A DNA stretch of 10,318 nucleotides from M55B165 sp051744245 (GCA_051744245.1 JBNJCV010000061.1:1-10318); one strand, 5' to 3'; shown: positions 1 through 6,420, counted from the stretch's first letter. Notes: a model not told the origin generated them from the letters alone. Translations and numbers: made by a program.

Positions 1-157
1 GGGACTGGTAGAGGTGGTGAAATATTACCCGGTCCTCTGACTGGGTTAGGATGTTTAAAAATTCCCTTAGGTTTTGGGCGCGCTGGCCGGTAGGGCTTAC
101 TAAAATTAAACAATCCCTGAATACAAATTTCTCAACCTCTTGCTTCTTGGCTGTCAT
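1..157 (-). CDS. DUF5752-like protein, N-terminal fragment cut by window edge
   Basis: An open frame of 52 codons starts at an ATG (157-155) and runs off the left edge. The ATG overlaps the lactate dehydrogenase TGA in an ATGA arrangement, so translation is probably coupled. The visible peptide reads MTAKKQEVEKFVFRD, then CLILVSPTGQRAQNLREFL, then a segment ending VIFHHLYQS. The TG-x-RA-x-NL-x-E pattern followed by a xIFHH or xIYYH motif is how I remember the N-terminus of DUF5752 family proteins, whose function is unknown. The rest of the domain lies outside the window, so the assignment rests on about 45 residues. Frame, overlap and absence of stops are seen directly; the family name is recall. 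Confidence 0.72.
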   Translation of the reverse strand, partial: MTAKKQEVEKFVFRDCLILVSPTGQRAQNLREFLNILTQSEDRVIFHHLYQS

Positions 158-1113
158 TTTAATCCCGAATCCTTTATAACTTTTTTCAGCTGATCTGCAG
201 AATCCCTTAACCTGTTTTCCTCTTCTTTGCTTAATTTTAGCCTAATAGTTTCCCTTAATCCATCCCCATTAACCACCACCGGTAAACTAAAATATACATC
301 TTCTATGCCTAGATAACCGTCTACCAAGGTGGAAACAGGCAAAATTGAATTTTCATCCCTTAAAATTGAACGGGTAATCCTGGCCAGGGATAAGCCTATC
401 CCGTAAGAAGTTTCACCCTTTTTTTCAATTATCTCATAAGCTGAATTTTTAACCTTTTCAAAAATCCCTTCCAAATCTGTTTCAAGGTTGCAGGTATCAT
501 ATCGTCTGCACATGGGGCAGTAGTCCCTGAACAATAAACCTCCAATCATTGCCCTGCTCCATATGGGTACTTCACTGTCGCCATGTTCGCCCAGTATATA
601 GGCATGGACATTTTTAGAATTCAGCTCACAATGTTTTGCAATCTCAGACTTAAGCCTTGCAGTATCCAGGGTAGTTCCCGAGCCAAAAACTCTGCTGGAA
701 GGCTTGGATGATAGCTTGTAAGCAGCATAAGACAGTATATCTACCGGATTGCTTACTACCAGTATTATGGAGTCTGGAGAATTTTCCATTATTGACGGTA
801 TAATTTTTTTATAAATTTCTATATTGGCCTTAACTAGATCCAGCCTGCTCTCACCTTTTTTCTGCTTTTTGCCTGCTGTTATTACCACCAGGTCAGACCC
901 ACCTATATCACTATAGCCGCCTGCAATTATATTAACTGGAGAGGTATAAACCGAAGCATGGGTAAGGTCCATCATCTCCCCTTCTGCCCGCTCTTTGTCC
1001 ACATCCACAAGCACTATGCTTCTAGCCAGCCCATTTATAAGCAGAGCATAAGCATACCTTATCCCCACATTGCCGCATCCAATTATTGAAACTTTGGGTT
1101 TTGAATCTACCAT
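154..1113 (-). CDS. ldh: L-lactate dehydrogenase
   Basis: Cytoplasmic NAD-dependent enzyme interconverting pyruvate and L-lactate, 319 residues, normal for the family. Visible motifs: nucleotide-binding GCGNVG at 12-17, NAD-ribose Asp37, the active-site loop AGKKQKKGESR with Gln84 (lactate rather than malate specificity; malate dehydrogenases carry Arg) and Arg90, SNPVD with Asn122, LDTAR with Asp150 and Arg153, and catalytic His177 in GEHGDSEVPIWS. The frame stays open 30 codons further upstream, but I chose the ATG at 1113: it has a GGGAG ribosome site 7 nt upstream and places the Rossmann glycine motif at the usual distance from the N-terminus. Three cysteines (199, 202, 208) form a CxxC...C cluster just after the active-site His segment. 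It overlaps the next gene by 4 nt. No Rex-like operator was found upstream. Confidence 0.95.
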   Translation of the reverse strand: MVDSKPKVSIIGCGNVGIRYAYALLINGLARSIVLVDVDKERAEGEMMDLTHASVYTSPVNIIAGGYSDIGGSDLVVITAGKKQKKGESRLDLVKANIEIYKKIIPSIMENSPDSIILVVSNPVDILSYAAYKLSSKPSSRVFGSGTTLDTARLKSEIAKHCELNSKNVHAYILGEHGDSEVPIWSRAMIGGLLFRDYCPMCRRYDTCNLETDLEGIFEKVKNSAYEIIEKKGETSYGIGLSLARITRSILRDENSILPVSTLVDGYLGIEDVYFSLPVVVNGDGLRETIRLKLSKEEENRLRDSADQLKKVIKDSGLK

Positions 1114-1445
1114 ATTGCCACTCCCGTCTATATTTAATATCCTTGATTTAATATTACCAAAAGGATTAATTGGGATACAGCTTGAAAAATTTAAATTCCT
1201 CAAAACTCAACCAACGAAACCAAATAATAACAATGGGAATATAATATAGGAATTTTTTAGCAGTCACCCTGTTACTGAAAGTTCTGCCCTTAAAAGGCCT
1301 ATAGCGATAATATAGGGAGGGAAATCTGGTGTGACCAAATTTTTTTGGAATGGGAAATTATAAAGGAAATGGCTATCTATTACTTTTTTATCTTATTTAC
1401 CGTAAGTCCTTAATGAGAAACAATTTTTGTGCTTCTGATATTTTC
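1114..1445. other. Gene-free intergenic region upstream of ldh
   Basis: This 332-base AT-rich gap holds the ldh 5' region and the 3' end of the toxin transcript. I see no convincing ORF, RNA gene, riboswitch or strong terminator. The ldh ribosome site (minus-strand GGGAG at 1125-1121) is clear. Minus-strand TATTAT/TATATT stretches near 1240-1250 and TATTAA at 1139-1134 could be -10 elements, but none has a good -35 at proper spacing, so I call no promoter. A small inverted repeat, CCTATA (1298-1303) and TATAGG (1311-1316), has a 7-nt loop and could be an operator or a weak hairpin. Confidence 0.5.
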
Positions 1446-2225
1446 CTATAATTCTTCTTTAAATTTCTTTATCCCAAGTTTTTGCATTAATAAATTAACT
1501 CTTTCATAAGCATCCCTTTTCATTCTATCTTCCTCTTCTTCATCTTCAATATCCAAAAACTTTACTAGCCAAGTTGGCCCTATATCATCAACACTGCTAA
1601 ATTTAGCATAGATTTTCCCTAAACCTTCTTTTACCAGTCTATTAAACTTTACCCCATTAAAAATAAGTGCTAATTCGTTTATGCCTCCAGGATAATTTCT
1701 AAAAATAAAGTATATATCATAAGCATCTTTTTCTTTAAACCTTTCCCATATTGCCATACCCTTCATTACCAGAAACGGTATTACATTTGCTAATTTAAAA
1801 CTTATTTGATTTATAGAACCGTCTGGCATTTGATTTTCCATTGATACTTTTAAATTATTCTTAAAAGCTAAGTCGCATCCCCGGGCTTTTCTTGCATTAA
1901 TATCCTGTATTTTTTGTGTCCTATGGGACTTCCCCGTACCACCATATTCTCCCGATAAAAAATCTATTTCTATAGTATATATATTGCTATCTTTATCTTT
2001 AATAGACCTGGTAAAAATGAATGGTTGGCGGCCTTTTTCATAACCCTTTTTCCTAAGGAGCTCTAGTATAGTCCTGTATGCGTCATTGGATATAGCGTTA
2101 GAATCTATTGCAAGATCTATATCTATGCTACCAATGTGGGTCTCTTTTTTATCTTCTATTAAAAAATATGGAACCCACCCACCAACAAGCACTATATTAT
2201 CCTTGTATTCTCCTAAAATAGTCAT
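1446..2225 (-). CDS. AbiEii-like nucleotidyltransferase, predicted type IV toxin
   Basis: Predicted toxin of an AbiE-like toxin-antitoxin pair. Seen in 259 residues: VLVGGWVPYF (12-21), the nucleotidyltransferase signature HIGSIDIDLAID with metal-binding Asp35 and Asp37, a third acidic residue Asp88 in IEIDFL, and a C-terminal part with Lys155 followed by KEKDAYDIY (164-172), the K/DxxDIY pattern of AbiEii-type enzymes. Known members transfer nucleotides, in some cases to tRNA acceptor ends; the target here is unknown. It follows the antitoxin gene by 58 nt on the same strand. The start is uncertain: the ATG at 2225 has no ribosome site. A strong AAGGAAG lies at 2264-2258, about 33 nt upstream, in a frame still open with only non-standard starts (an ATT at 2252). 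A GTG at codon 12 has an AAGGA 7 nt ahead. The acidic stretch DIEDEEEEDRMKRDAYE lies near the C-terminus. Confidence 0.8.
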   Translation of the reverse strand: MTILGEYKDNIVLVGGWVPYFLIEDKKETHIGSIDIDLAIDSNAISNDAYRTILELLRKKGYEKGRQPFIFTRSIKDKDSNIYTIEIDFLSGEYGGTGKSHRTQKIQDINARKARGCDLAFKNNLKVSMENQMPDGSINQISFKLANVIPFLVMKGMAIWERFKEKDAYDIYFIFRNYPGGINELALIFNGVKFNRLVKEGLGKIYAKFSSVDDIGPTWLVKFLDIEDEEEEDRMKRDAYERVNLLMQKLGIKKFKEEL

Positions 2226-2283
2226 TATTTCTACAATGACTGATAAGCAAATATCAACTTCCTTTTTTTGTAATCAATTTTAG

Positions 2284-3360
2284 TTACCATTTTTCCCTGA
2301 TTCTCTGCTCAAGGAGAAATTCTGCAGCTTCCTCGCCCCTTCCTTTATAATTAATTAAGTCTAGGTATAATTGAATATCAGAAACTACTACTTTCCCATC
2401 TATCTTTTGCAGACCATAGAATATACCTCCATCATAAGGCTCCAATATGGAGACATTTGGCCCTGAATCAACTTTTTTAAAATCCAAATCCTTAGCCAGC
2501 TTTCCGCTATTGCCCTGTAAATATAGAAAAACCGTGTTGTACCTTAAAAAAGGGGCTACCAATGACCCCCCAGAAGTAAGGGTGAAGGCATAATTGTTTT
2601 TCCGGGAATCAAAGTATTTAGCAATATTATTTTCAATCTTATCAATATCCTGAATTGAGTAATAACTGTTTATATTATTTTTTTTATAGCTGTAATTGTT
2701 TGCCCATTCGTTTAGAAGTTTGTTCCATTTTACAAGTTTGAATTTTACTTTCCTGCCCATCTTTACAGGGCTTATATATTCATATTCCAATAACCTGTTC
2801 TTAACCAGGGATGCTTGCCCAATAGAGATTTTTGCCTCTGTTGCTAAGTCTTTAACAAACCATAATTTCCCCGGGTTTTGTAAAAGTACTCTTAAAACTC
2901 TGCTGGATTTTGAATTAAAAATAGTCTTTAGTGGCCTTGTAGTAGGATAAGGATTCTTCCGGCCTTCAACACTAATATAAATATTATCAAAATTAAAAAA
3001 ACAATTTCCAGCAAGATCTAAAAATCCTATACTGTTATCCTTGCATATTTTTTGGGAATCTTCTGAAATAAATGTTGAAGCAAAGACCCCATATATGTTT
3101 TCCCTGTTTGATATAAATTCCCTGAGCTGGTTAACAGCCATTCTTGCAAATCTTGGTTGCCCGGTAGATTTTACCTCAAATATTATCCTGTACTTAGTTC
3201 CATTTCTAGCTTGCACACACATTTGCAAATCAGGAATCCAATTTGCGAAACTTCCCTCTCTGCAAGCAATAGCTTCTAGAATTTCAACAAAATCTATAGA
3301 ATTAAATATTTCTTTGGCTATTCTTTCAATTTTATTAGTTGTTTCTTTTTCACTAATCAT
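2284..3360 (-). CDS. AbiEi_2-like antitoxin and transcriptional regulator (type IV TA)
   Basis: Predicted antitoxin of the downstream nucleotidyltransferase, 358 residues, which by analogy should also repress its own promoter. Three parts are visible. Residues about 20-135 hold a nuclease-fold-like segment with PD at 43-44 and EVK at 62-64, followed by GQPRFARMAVNQL and GFLDLAGN (112-119). Residues about 148-200 form a winged helix-turn-helix (RVLRVLLQNPGKLWFVKDLA, then SIGQASLVKNRLLEYEYI). The C-terminal part ends in VVSDIQLYLDL...GRGEEAAEFLLEQRI (324-354), the hallmark I associate with PF09952 (AbiEi_2). It is first in the operon behind the promoter and operator at 3361-3425. There is no clear ribosome site; the predicted leader is only about 30 nt. 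Family assignment is by motif recall; antitoxin activity is inference from pairing. Confidence 0.85.
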   Translation of the reverse strand: MISEKETTNKIERIAKEIFNSIDFVEILEAIACREGSFANWIPDLQMCVQARNGTKYRIIFEVKSTGQPRFARMAVNQLREFISNRENIYGVFASTFISEDSQKICKDNSIGFLDLAGNCFFNFDNIYISVEGRKNPYPTTRPLKTIFNSKSSRVLRVLLQNPGKLWFVKDLATEAKISIGQASLVKNRLLEYEYISPVKMGRKVKFKLVKWNKLLNEWANNYSYKKNNINSYYSIQDIDKIENNIAKYFDSRKNNYAFTLTSGGSLVAPFLRYNTVFLYLQGNSGKLAKDLDFKKVDSGPNVSILEPYDGGIFYGLQKIDGKVVVSDIQLYLDLINYKGRGEEAAEFLLEQRIREKW

Positions 3361-3418
3361 AGTTTCATTATTATTAATAGTTTCAACGTTTGTTGAAATT
3401 ATATCATTTAATGAAACT
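3361..3418. promoter_or_regulatory. Symmetric four-half-site operator of the toxin-antitoxin operon
   Basis: Two nested inverted repeats share one centre. The outer pair is AGTTTCATTA (3361-3370) with TAATGAAACT (3409-3418), a perfect 10-bp match. The inner pair is TTTCAAC (3381-3387) with GTTGAAA (3392-3398), a perfect 7-bp match. GTTTCA recurs at 3362 and 3380, and TGAAA at 3394 and 3412, each 18 bp apart, so four copies of one half-site lie in mirror order. The array covers the -10 element and presumed transcription start of the antitoxin gene. AbiEi antitoxins are known to bind inverted repeats and repress their own operons, so autoregulation is the natural reading. Confidence 0.75.
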
Positions 3419-3425
3419 TAATCAA
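3398..3425 (-). promoter_or_regulatory. Promoter of the toxin-antitoxin operon
   Basis: On the minus strand TTGATT (3425-3420) and a perfect TATAAT (3403-3398) are separated by 16 bp. Transcription should start near 3391, inside the inner inverted repeat, giving a leader of about 30 nt to the antitoxin ATG. The overlap with the operator fits steric repression. Confidence 0.75.
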
Positions 3426-3538
3426 CTAGATTTAAATCATTTTATTAATTTTTTGCCTGTTTAATATTTCTGGCTAGGCTTTATACAGTAATAATCTTTC
3501 ATATAAAAAAGAGTTATCAAGGTTAAGTGATTGTAATT

Positions 3539-3982
3539 TTATTCAGTTATAAATTCTACCTTTTTCTCAATTCTTTCCAGCTCTACTATATGATATGGAG
3601 AACTTAATGCCTGGGTTACAATATCAGAGGGATCCGGCACTATTTCCTTGACATATACATTTAAATTTTCTTTTGTTTCCACAATTTCATTTACCTTTAT
3701 TTCAAATCCTCCTGTAGACTGTTCACCCTGAAAAACTGCAATTACCATATTTTGATTAAAGTCCACCTCTGCTGCATTTCCTTCTCCTATTTTATCCCAC
3801 ACTTCCTTGAGCCTTTCTTCATCCTTTATAACATAATAGGAAGGCTCTACCTGCTGACTGTTATAGCCAGCCGCTAATGTTTCAAATTCGATATTTTCTC
3901 CTGTTTTTTCTCCTGCGCATCCTGCAAATATAACAGGCAGCAAAAACAGTATTAAAAATATGGCCATAATTTTAATTTTCAT
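3539..3982 (-). CDS. PrcB-like lipoprotein (PrcB C-terminal domain)
   Basis: A 147-residue predicted lipoprotein. Residues 1-21 form a signal peptide with a long hydrophobic core ending in FAG, then Cys22 as the lipidated residue, so the mature protein is anchored on the outer face of the cytoplasmic membrane. The C-terminal half contains NMVIAVFQGEQSTGGFEIKV followed by VPDPSDIVTQALSSPYHIVEL, which matches my memory of PrcB_C (PF14343), named after a subunit of a Treponema protease complex. No protease gene is nearby, so a protease role is not supported. The start overlaps the end of the upstream lipoprotein gene by 11 nt and has a purine-rich GGAGGGAGAGG ribosome region, indicating coupled translation. 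Downstream (3421-3538) is AT-rich with a run of six T on the minus strand near 3515 but no solid hairpin. Confidence 0.8.
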   Translation of the reverse strand: MKIKIMAIFLILFLLPVIFAGCAGEKTGENIEFETLAAGYNSQQVEPSYYVIKDEERLKEVWDKIGEGNAAEVDFNQNMVIAVFQGEQSTGGFEIKVNEIVETKENLNVYVKEIVPDPSDIVTQALSSPYHIVELERIEKKVEFITE

Positions 3983-4565
3983 TTTCCTCTCCCTCCAAAA
4001 ATTTAATTACCTCTACAAGTTTTGCTAAATTCCAGACTTCTGTAGGGGCATAATTTATAATATAGTTGTCAATTGCAATCCTTGCCCTTCCACTGCTCCC
4101 CTCAGGGGCAAAAGACTTATTTGCCTTCTGGCTGTTTGAAAAAACAAACCACGTGTACCGCTTATCATGCTTTAATCTGGGAAGCATGTGAGTAAATTCG
4201 TCATCTACTATAAAGCTTACCTTATCACCCAAAAATTCATCATCCGTATTATTGACATATCTTCCTTCTATTACCGCTTTTCCTGAAAACTCAACTGTAG
4301 CTGAGTATTCTTCCTCTTCCGGATAACCTGATGGCCCAATTTTTATATTTTCAATCCTCATTCCTGCAACTAAATCCCCTACTTGGGCTTCCCTGGCATC
4401 AAAAACATTATCAGCTTCCACAATCTTGGTTCCGTTTTCTATATTTTCAGCCTCCTTTTCTGTTTCCAGGCTTTCTACATTGCAACCAAAACCAATAACA
4501 GAAATTAATATAGCTATTATAAATATAAATATTTTAATGGCTATGTTCATGAATCTAGAACGCAT
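3972..4565 (-). CDS. Lipoprotein of unknown family
   Basis: A 197-residue predicted lipoprotein that I do not recognise. A lysine/arginine-bearing N-terminus precedes a hydrophobic stretch (about 9-25) and a lipobox ending IGFG-Cys28. Next come a short acidic linker (ETEKEAENIENG) and a globular region beginning VFDAREAQVGDLVAGMRIEN. The region around FSGKAVIEGRYV looks like a beta-rich extracytoplasmic domain with alternating hydrophobic strands; this is inference. The first ATG (4565) is used here, but Met6 at 4550 is equally possible; neither has a good SD, so translation may depend on the upstream transcript. It shares 11 nt with the PrcB-like gene downstream. A hairpin lies between it and the first lipoprotein gene. 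Confidence 0.7.
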   Translation of the reverse strand: MRSRFMNIAIKIFIFIIAILISVIGFGCNVESLETEKEAENIENGTKIVEADNVFDAREAQVGDLVAGMRIENIKIGPSGYPEEEEYSATVEFSGKAVIEGRYVNNTDDEFLGDKVSFIVDDEFTHMLPRLKHDKRYTWFVFSNSQKANKSFAPEGSSGRARIAIDNYIINYAPTEVWNLAKLVEVIKFLEGEENEN

Positions 4566-4609
4566 GTTTTATTTTAATAGAAACTGTTGGCTATTCCAGG
4601 TAGCCTTAA

Positions 4610-4638
4610 ATTATGGCGGGCAGGAGGCCCGCCATAAT
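4610..4638. terminator. GC-rich hairpin after the first lipoprotein gene
   Basis: A perfect 11-bp stem pairs TTATGGCGGGC (4611-4621) with GCCCGCCATAA (4627-4637) around a 5-nt loop; one more A-T pair closes it at 4610/4638. It lies just after the stop of the lipoprotein gene read on the minus strand. The tail after the stem is only TTTAAGG, so it may be a leaky terminator, an attenuator or an RNA 3'-end stabiliser. A second weaker hairpin, GGCTA (4589-4593) with TAGCC (4601-4605), follows before the next gene. Confidence 0.6.
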
Positions 4639-4646
4639 AACTTTAT

Positions 4647-5492
4647 CTATTCAACACTTAACATGTAAATTATTGCCCTGGCCTGCTTATCCTGATTGAC
4701 TATTATTCCTACTTCAACACCCAGCGGGATTTCACTCAAGCTAACTTCCTTTATGTATTCATTCTCGCCGTTATCTCGCACGACTACTGTAATGTAAGCT
4801 TTGTAATTTCCAGCTAGAGCCAAATTAGGGTCTACTTCCTGCTCATTGGGCTCATTTATCAGCTGCTCGATTGTAATGGTGTTGCTTCCGGTATCCACAG
4901 ACTTAAGTATTGCATTTACGAAAAATTCATTTTCCGGATCTGGCTCCTGTATGCTGGCCTGTGAAGCCGCATCTATAAAAATCTGGTATATAATACTAAC
5001 TGCTTTGCCATTCTCGATCTTTATCCCTATCTCGGAACCTGCGGGAATCCTATCCAATGAAATCTGCTTCTGGTACTCTTCTTCAGAACCATCTTTTTTT
5101 ATTAGTATGCTATTTACCACTTTGAAGCTTTCTGCTAACTTTACCTCAGGGCCTACTTCCTGCTCATTGGGCTCATTTATCAGCTGCTCGATTGTAATGG
5201 TGCTGCTTCCGGTATCCACAGACTTAAGTATTGCATTTACGAAAAACTCTTCGCCTGGCTCAACCTCTTCTGCAGGCTCTGTTTCCTGCTTCTGTTCACC
5301 TTTTTCCTCTTCTACAGCTTCCTCTTTTGCTGGCTCCTGGGTTTCTTCCTCTCCAGCTGCCTCTGTCTCAACTGCTTCCTCTTCTTCTGTCACTCCTTCT
5401 GGCATTTTAATGCAACCGCCCAAAAGCACTGCGGCCACCAAAAATACTGCAATTATTGCTATCGATATTTTGCTACATTTTTTTACTAACAT
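4647..5492 (-). CDS. Lipoprotein with acidic linker and duplicated domain
   Basis: A 281-residue predicted lipoprotein of unknown function. The signal peptide ends in LLGG-Cys27. Residues about 34-80 are a Glu-rich, disordered linker of the kind that lifts domains off the membrane. Two homologous repeats of about 107 residues follow, each opening with FFVNAILKSVDTG, then a TITIEQLINEPNEQEV block, and each later carrying an SL-x-x-IP-x-G-x-E-x-GI-x-x-x element (SLDRIPAGSEIGIKI and SLSEIPLGVEVGIIV). The opening blocks are almost identical at both protein and DNA level while the remainder of each repeat has diverged strongly. The gene has a strong ribosome site and its own promoter, and is the first of three lipoprotein genes in a row. 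No enzymatic motif is visible; ligand or metal binding would be a guess. Confidence 0.8.
   Translation of the reverse strand: MLVKKCSKISIAIIAVFLVAAVLLGGCIKMPEGVTEEEEAVETEAAGEEETQEPAKEEAVEEEKGEQKQETEPAEEVEPGEEFFVNAILKSVDTGSSTITIEQLINEPNEQEVGPEVKLAESFKVVNSILIKKDGSEEEYQKQISLDRIPAGSEIGIKIENGKAVSIIYQIFIDAASQASIQEPDPENEFFVNAILKSVDTGSNTITIEQLINEPNEQEVDPNLALAGNYKAYITVVVRDNGENEYIKEVSLSEIPLGVEVGIIVNQDKQARAIIYMLSVE
4832..4925. repeat. 94-bp direct repeat, copy A (in lipoprotein gene)
   Basis: Matches 5153-5246 at 93 of 94 positions by my reading. The only difference, T4882 against C5203, changes an Asn codon to Ser. It encodes the opening block of the second protein repeat. Confidence 0.9.
5153..5246. 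repeat. 94-bp direct repeat, copy B (in lipoprotein gene)
   Basis: Partner of 4832-4925 at a period of 321 bp (107 codons), in the same orientation. It encodes the opening block of the first protein repeat. The sequence on both sides has diverged between copies. Confidence 0.9.
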
Positions 5493-5497
5493 ATTTT

Positions 5498-5550
5498 ACC
5501 TCCTTTCGATTCCAGGATACATATTATAAAGGCTATATTTTTAATATCAA
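5498..5550 (-). promoter_or_regulatory. Promoter and ribosome site of the duplicated-domain lipoprotein
   Basis: On the minus strand TTGATA (5550-5545) and TATAAT (5528-5523) are separated by 16 bp. The SD AAAGGAGGT (5506-5498) sits 5 nt before the ATG. The -35 element overlaps the stop codon of the PAP2 gene, so the lipoprotein transcript starts independently even where readthrough occurs. Confidence 0.75.
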
Positions 5551-6188
5551 CTAATTTTTTGACTGTCTTTGATATGAATAATAGTATACGTGGCTAATGC
5601 TGTTCCCAGAATTAAACCTGCAATAACATCAGTTGGCCAATGTACTCCCAGATAAAGCCTGGAAAACGAAATTAACAATATCATGATAATAACTGCAGTA
5701 AAGCCTGCTATTTTTTTATATTTTCCGCCAATGAAAAGAGAAATTACATAAAAGGAAAATATATAAAAAAAAGATCCCACTAAGCTATGTCCGCTCGGAA
5801 AACTATACCCGCTAGCAGTAATTAGGTGATCTGCAATATCTGGCCTGGGCCTGTTTATGAGCAACTTAAATAAATTCAGGAAAGCATCGCTTACAACAAT
5901 AGAAAGAAAAAAAATAAACAATAAACTAACCATCCTGTCCCTGTTGATTTTTGCAAATATTATGATGCTGAAACCTGCAATCACCTGCCAGTTTCCCATA
6001 AAGGTTATAAAGACCATAAATGGTGTAACAAATTCATTTCTTAAGCTCAAAATTGATTGAAGTATCCTCTCATCAAAATTCTGTATTTCCCCTTGCATGA
6101 ATAGAAAAAATAAGGAAAGCACTAGAAAAGAGAGAATTAAAACAAGTGAAGCCCCTATTAAAAAAAAATTAATTTTAAGCATTTTCAT
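5547..6188 (-). CDS. PAP2-family membrane phosphatase
   Basis: Integral membrane phosphatase of the type-2 phosphatidic acid phosphatase superfamily. Likely substrates are lipid phosphates such as undecaprenyl pyrophosphate or phosphatidate; the sequence does not say which. All three catalytic motifs are present (213-residue numbering): K108-x6-RP in KLLINRPRP, PSGH at 131-134, and SRLYLGVHWPTD with Arg177, His183 and Asp187. Hydrophobic segments at about 8-31, 55-79, 86-107, 136-154 and 160-175, plus one near the C-terminus, give roughly six membrane passes. The frame extends upstream into tRNA-Ser, which is not credible; Met1 at 6188 (or Met3 at 6182) is the first start outside the tRNA. 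It lies only 4 nt after the tRNA CCA and lacks an SD, so it appears co-transcribed with the tRNA. Confidence 0.88.
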   Translation of the reverse strand: MKMLKINFFLIGASLVLILSFLVLSLFFLFMQGEIQNFDERILQSILSLRNEFVTPFMVFITFMGNWQVIAGFSIIIFAKINRDRMVSLLFIFFLSIVVSDAFLNLFKLLINRPRPDIADHLITASGYSFPSGHSLVGSFFYIFSFYVISLFIGGKYKKIAGFTAVIIMILLISFSRLYLGVHWPTDVIAGLILGTALATYTIIHIKDSQKIS

Positions 6189-6192
6189 TTTC

Positions 6193-6287
6193 TGGCGGAG
6201 GAGGAGGGATTCGAACCCTCGAGGCGGGCTTAACACCCGCCTAACCGCTTAGCAGGCGGCCCGTTTCAGCCACTCACGCACTCCTCC
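6193..6287 (-). tRNA. tRNA-Ser (anticodon GCT)
   Basis: A 95-nt class II tRNA with encoded CCA. The acceptor stem GGAGGAG (from 6287) pairs with CTCCTCC, followed by discriminator G as expected for serine. The anticodon loop CTGCTAA carries GCT (6253-6251), reading AGC/AGU. The long variable arm pairs AGGCGGG with CCCGCCT, and the T-loop is TTCGAAT. It heads a transcript continuing into the PAP2 gene. Confidence 0.97.
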
Positions 6288-6304
6288 GTAACTGGCATTT
6301 GTAT

Positions 6305-6313
6305 ATAATAACA
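6305..6313 (-). promoter_or_regulatory. Possible extended -10 promoter of tRNA-Ser
   Basis: Minus-strand TGTTATTAT (6313-6305) fits an extended -10 (TG-n-TATTAT), which would start transcription near 6298, about 10 nt before the tRNA. No good -35 is visible, only an A/T run, so this is tentative. Confidence 0.4.
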
Positions 6314-6420
6314 GCTATTTTTTAAAAAATCATTACCCTTTATGGCAGCGCCCATATATTTTAATACAATTAAAATTATTTTTAAAATCTAATAATAGAA
6401 TCCTTGAGGAATAAAGCTTA

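Noticed and set aside
1114..1203. Thirty extra N-terminal codons for lactate dehydrogenase
   Set aside because: The added residues do not resemble any LDH N-terminus, and the internal ATG at 1113 has a well-placed GGGAG and gives the normal length.
3505..3540. Possible intrinsic terminator after the PrcB-like gene
   Set aside because: A run of six T is present on the minus strand but only about 4 bp of imperfect stem precede it.
4846..5529. Long plus-strand frame opposite the duplicated-domain lipoprotein
   Set aside because: Its repeats and Ser/Cys richness mirror the acidic repeats of the real gene; the minus strand has promoter, SD and lipobox.
6189..6236. Upstream extension of the PAP2 frame
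   Set aside because: The extra codons are the antisense-free sequence of tRNA-Ser itself, which is a well-formed functional tRNA.
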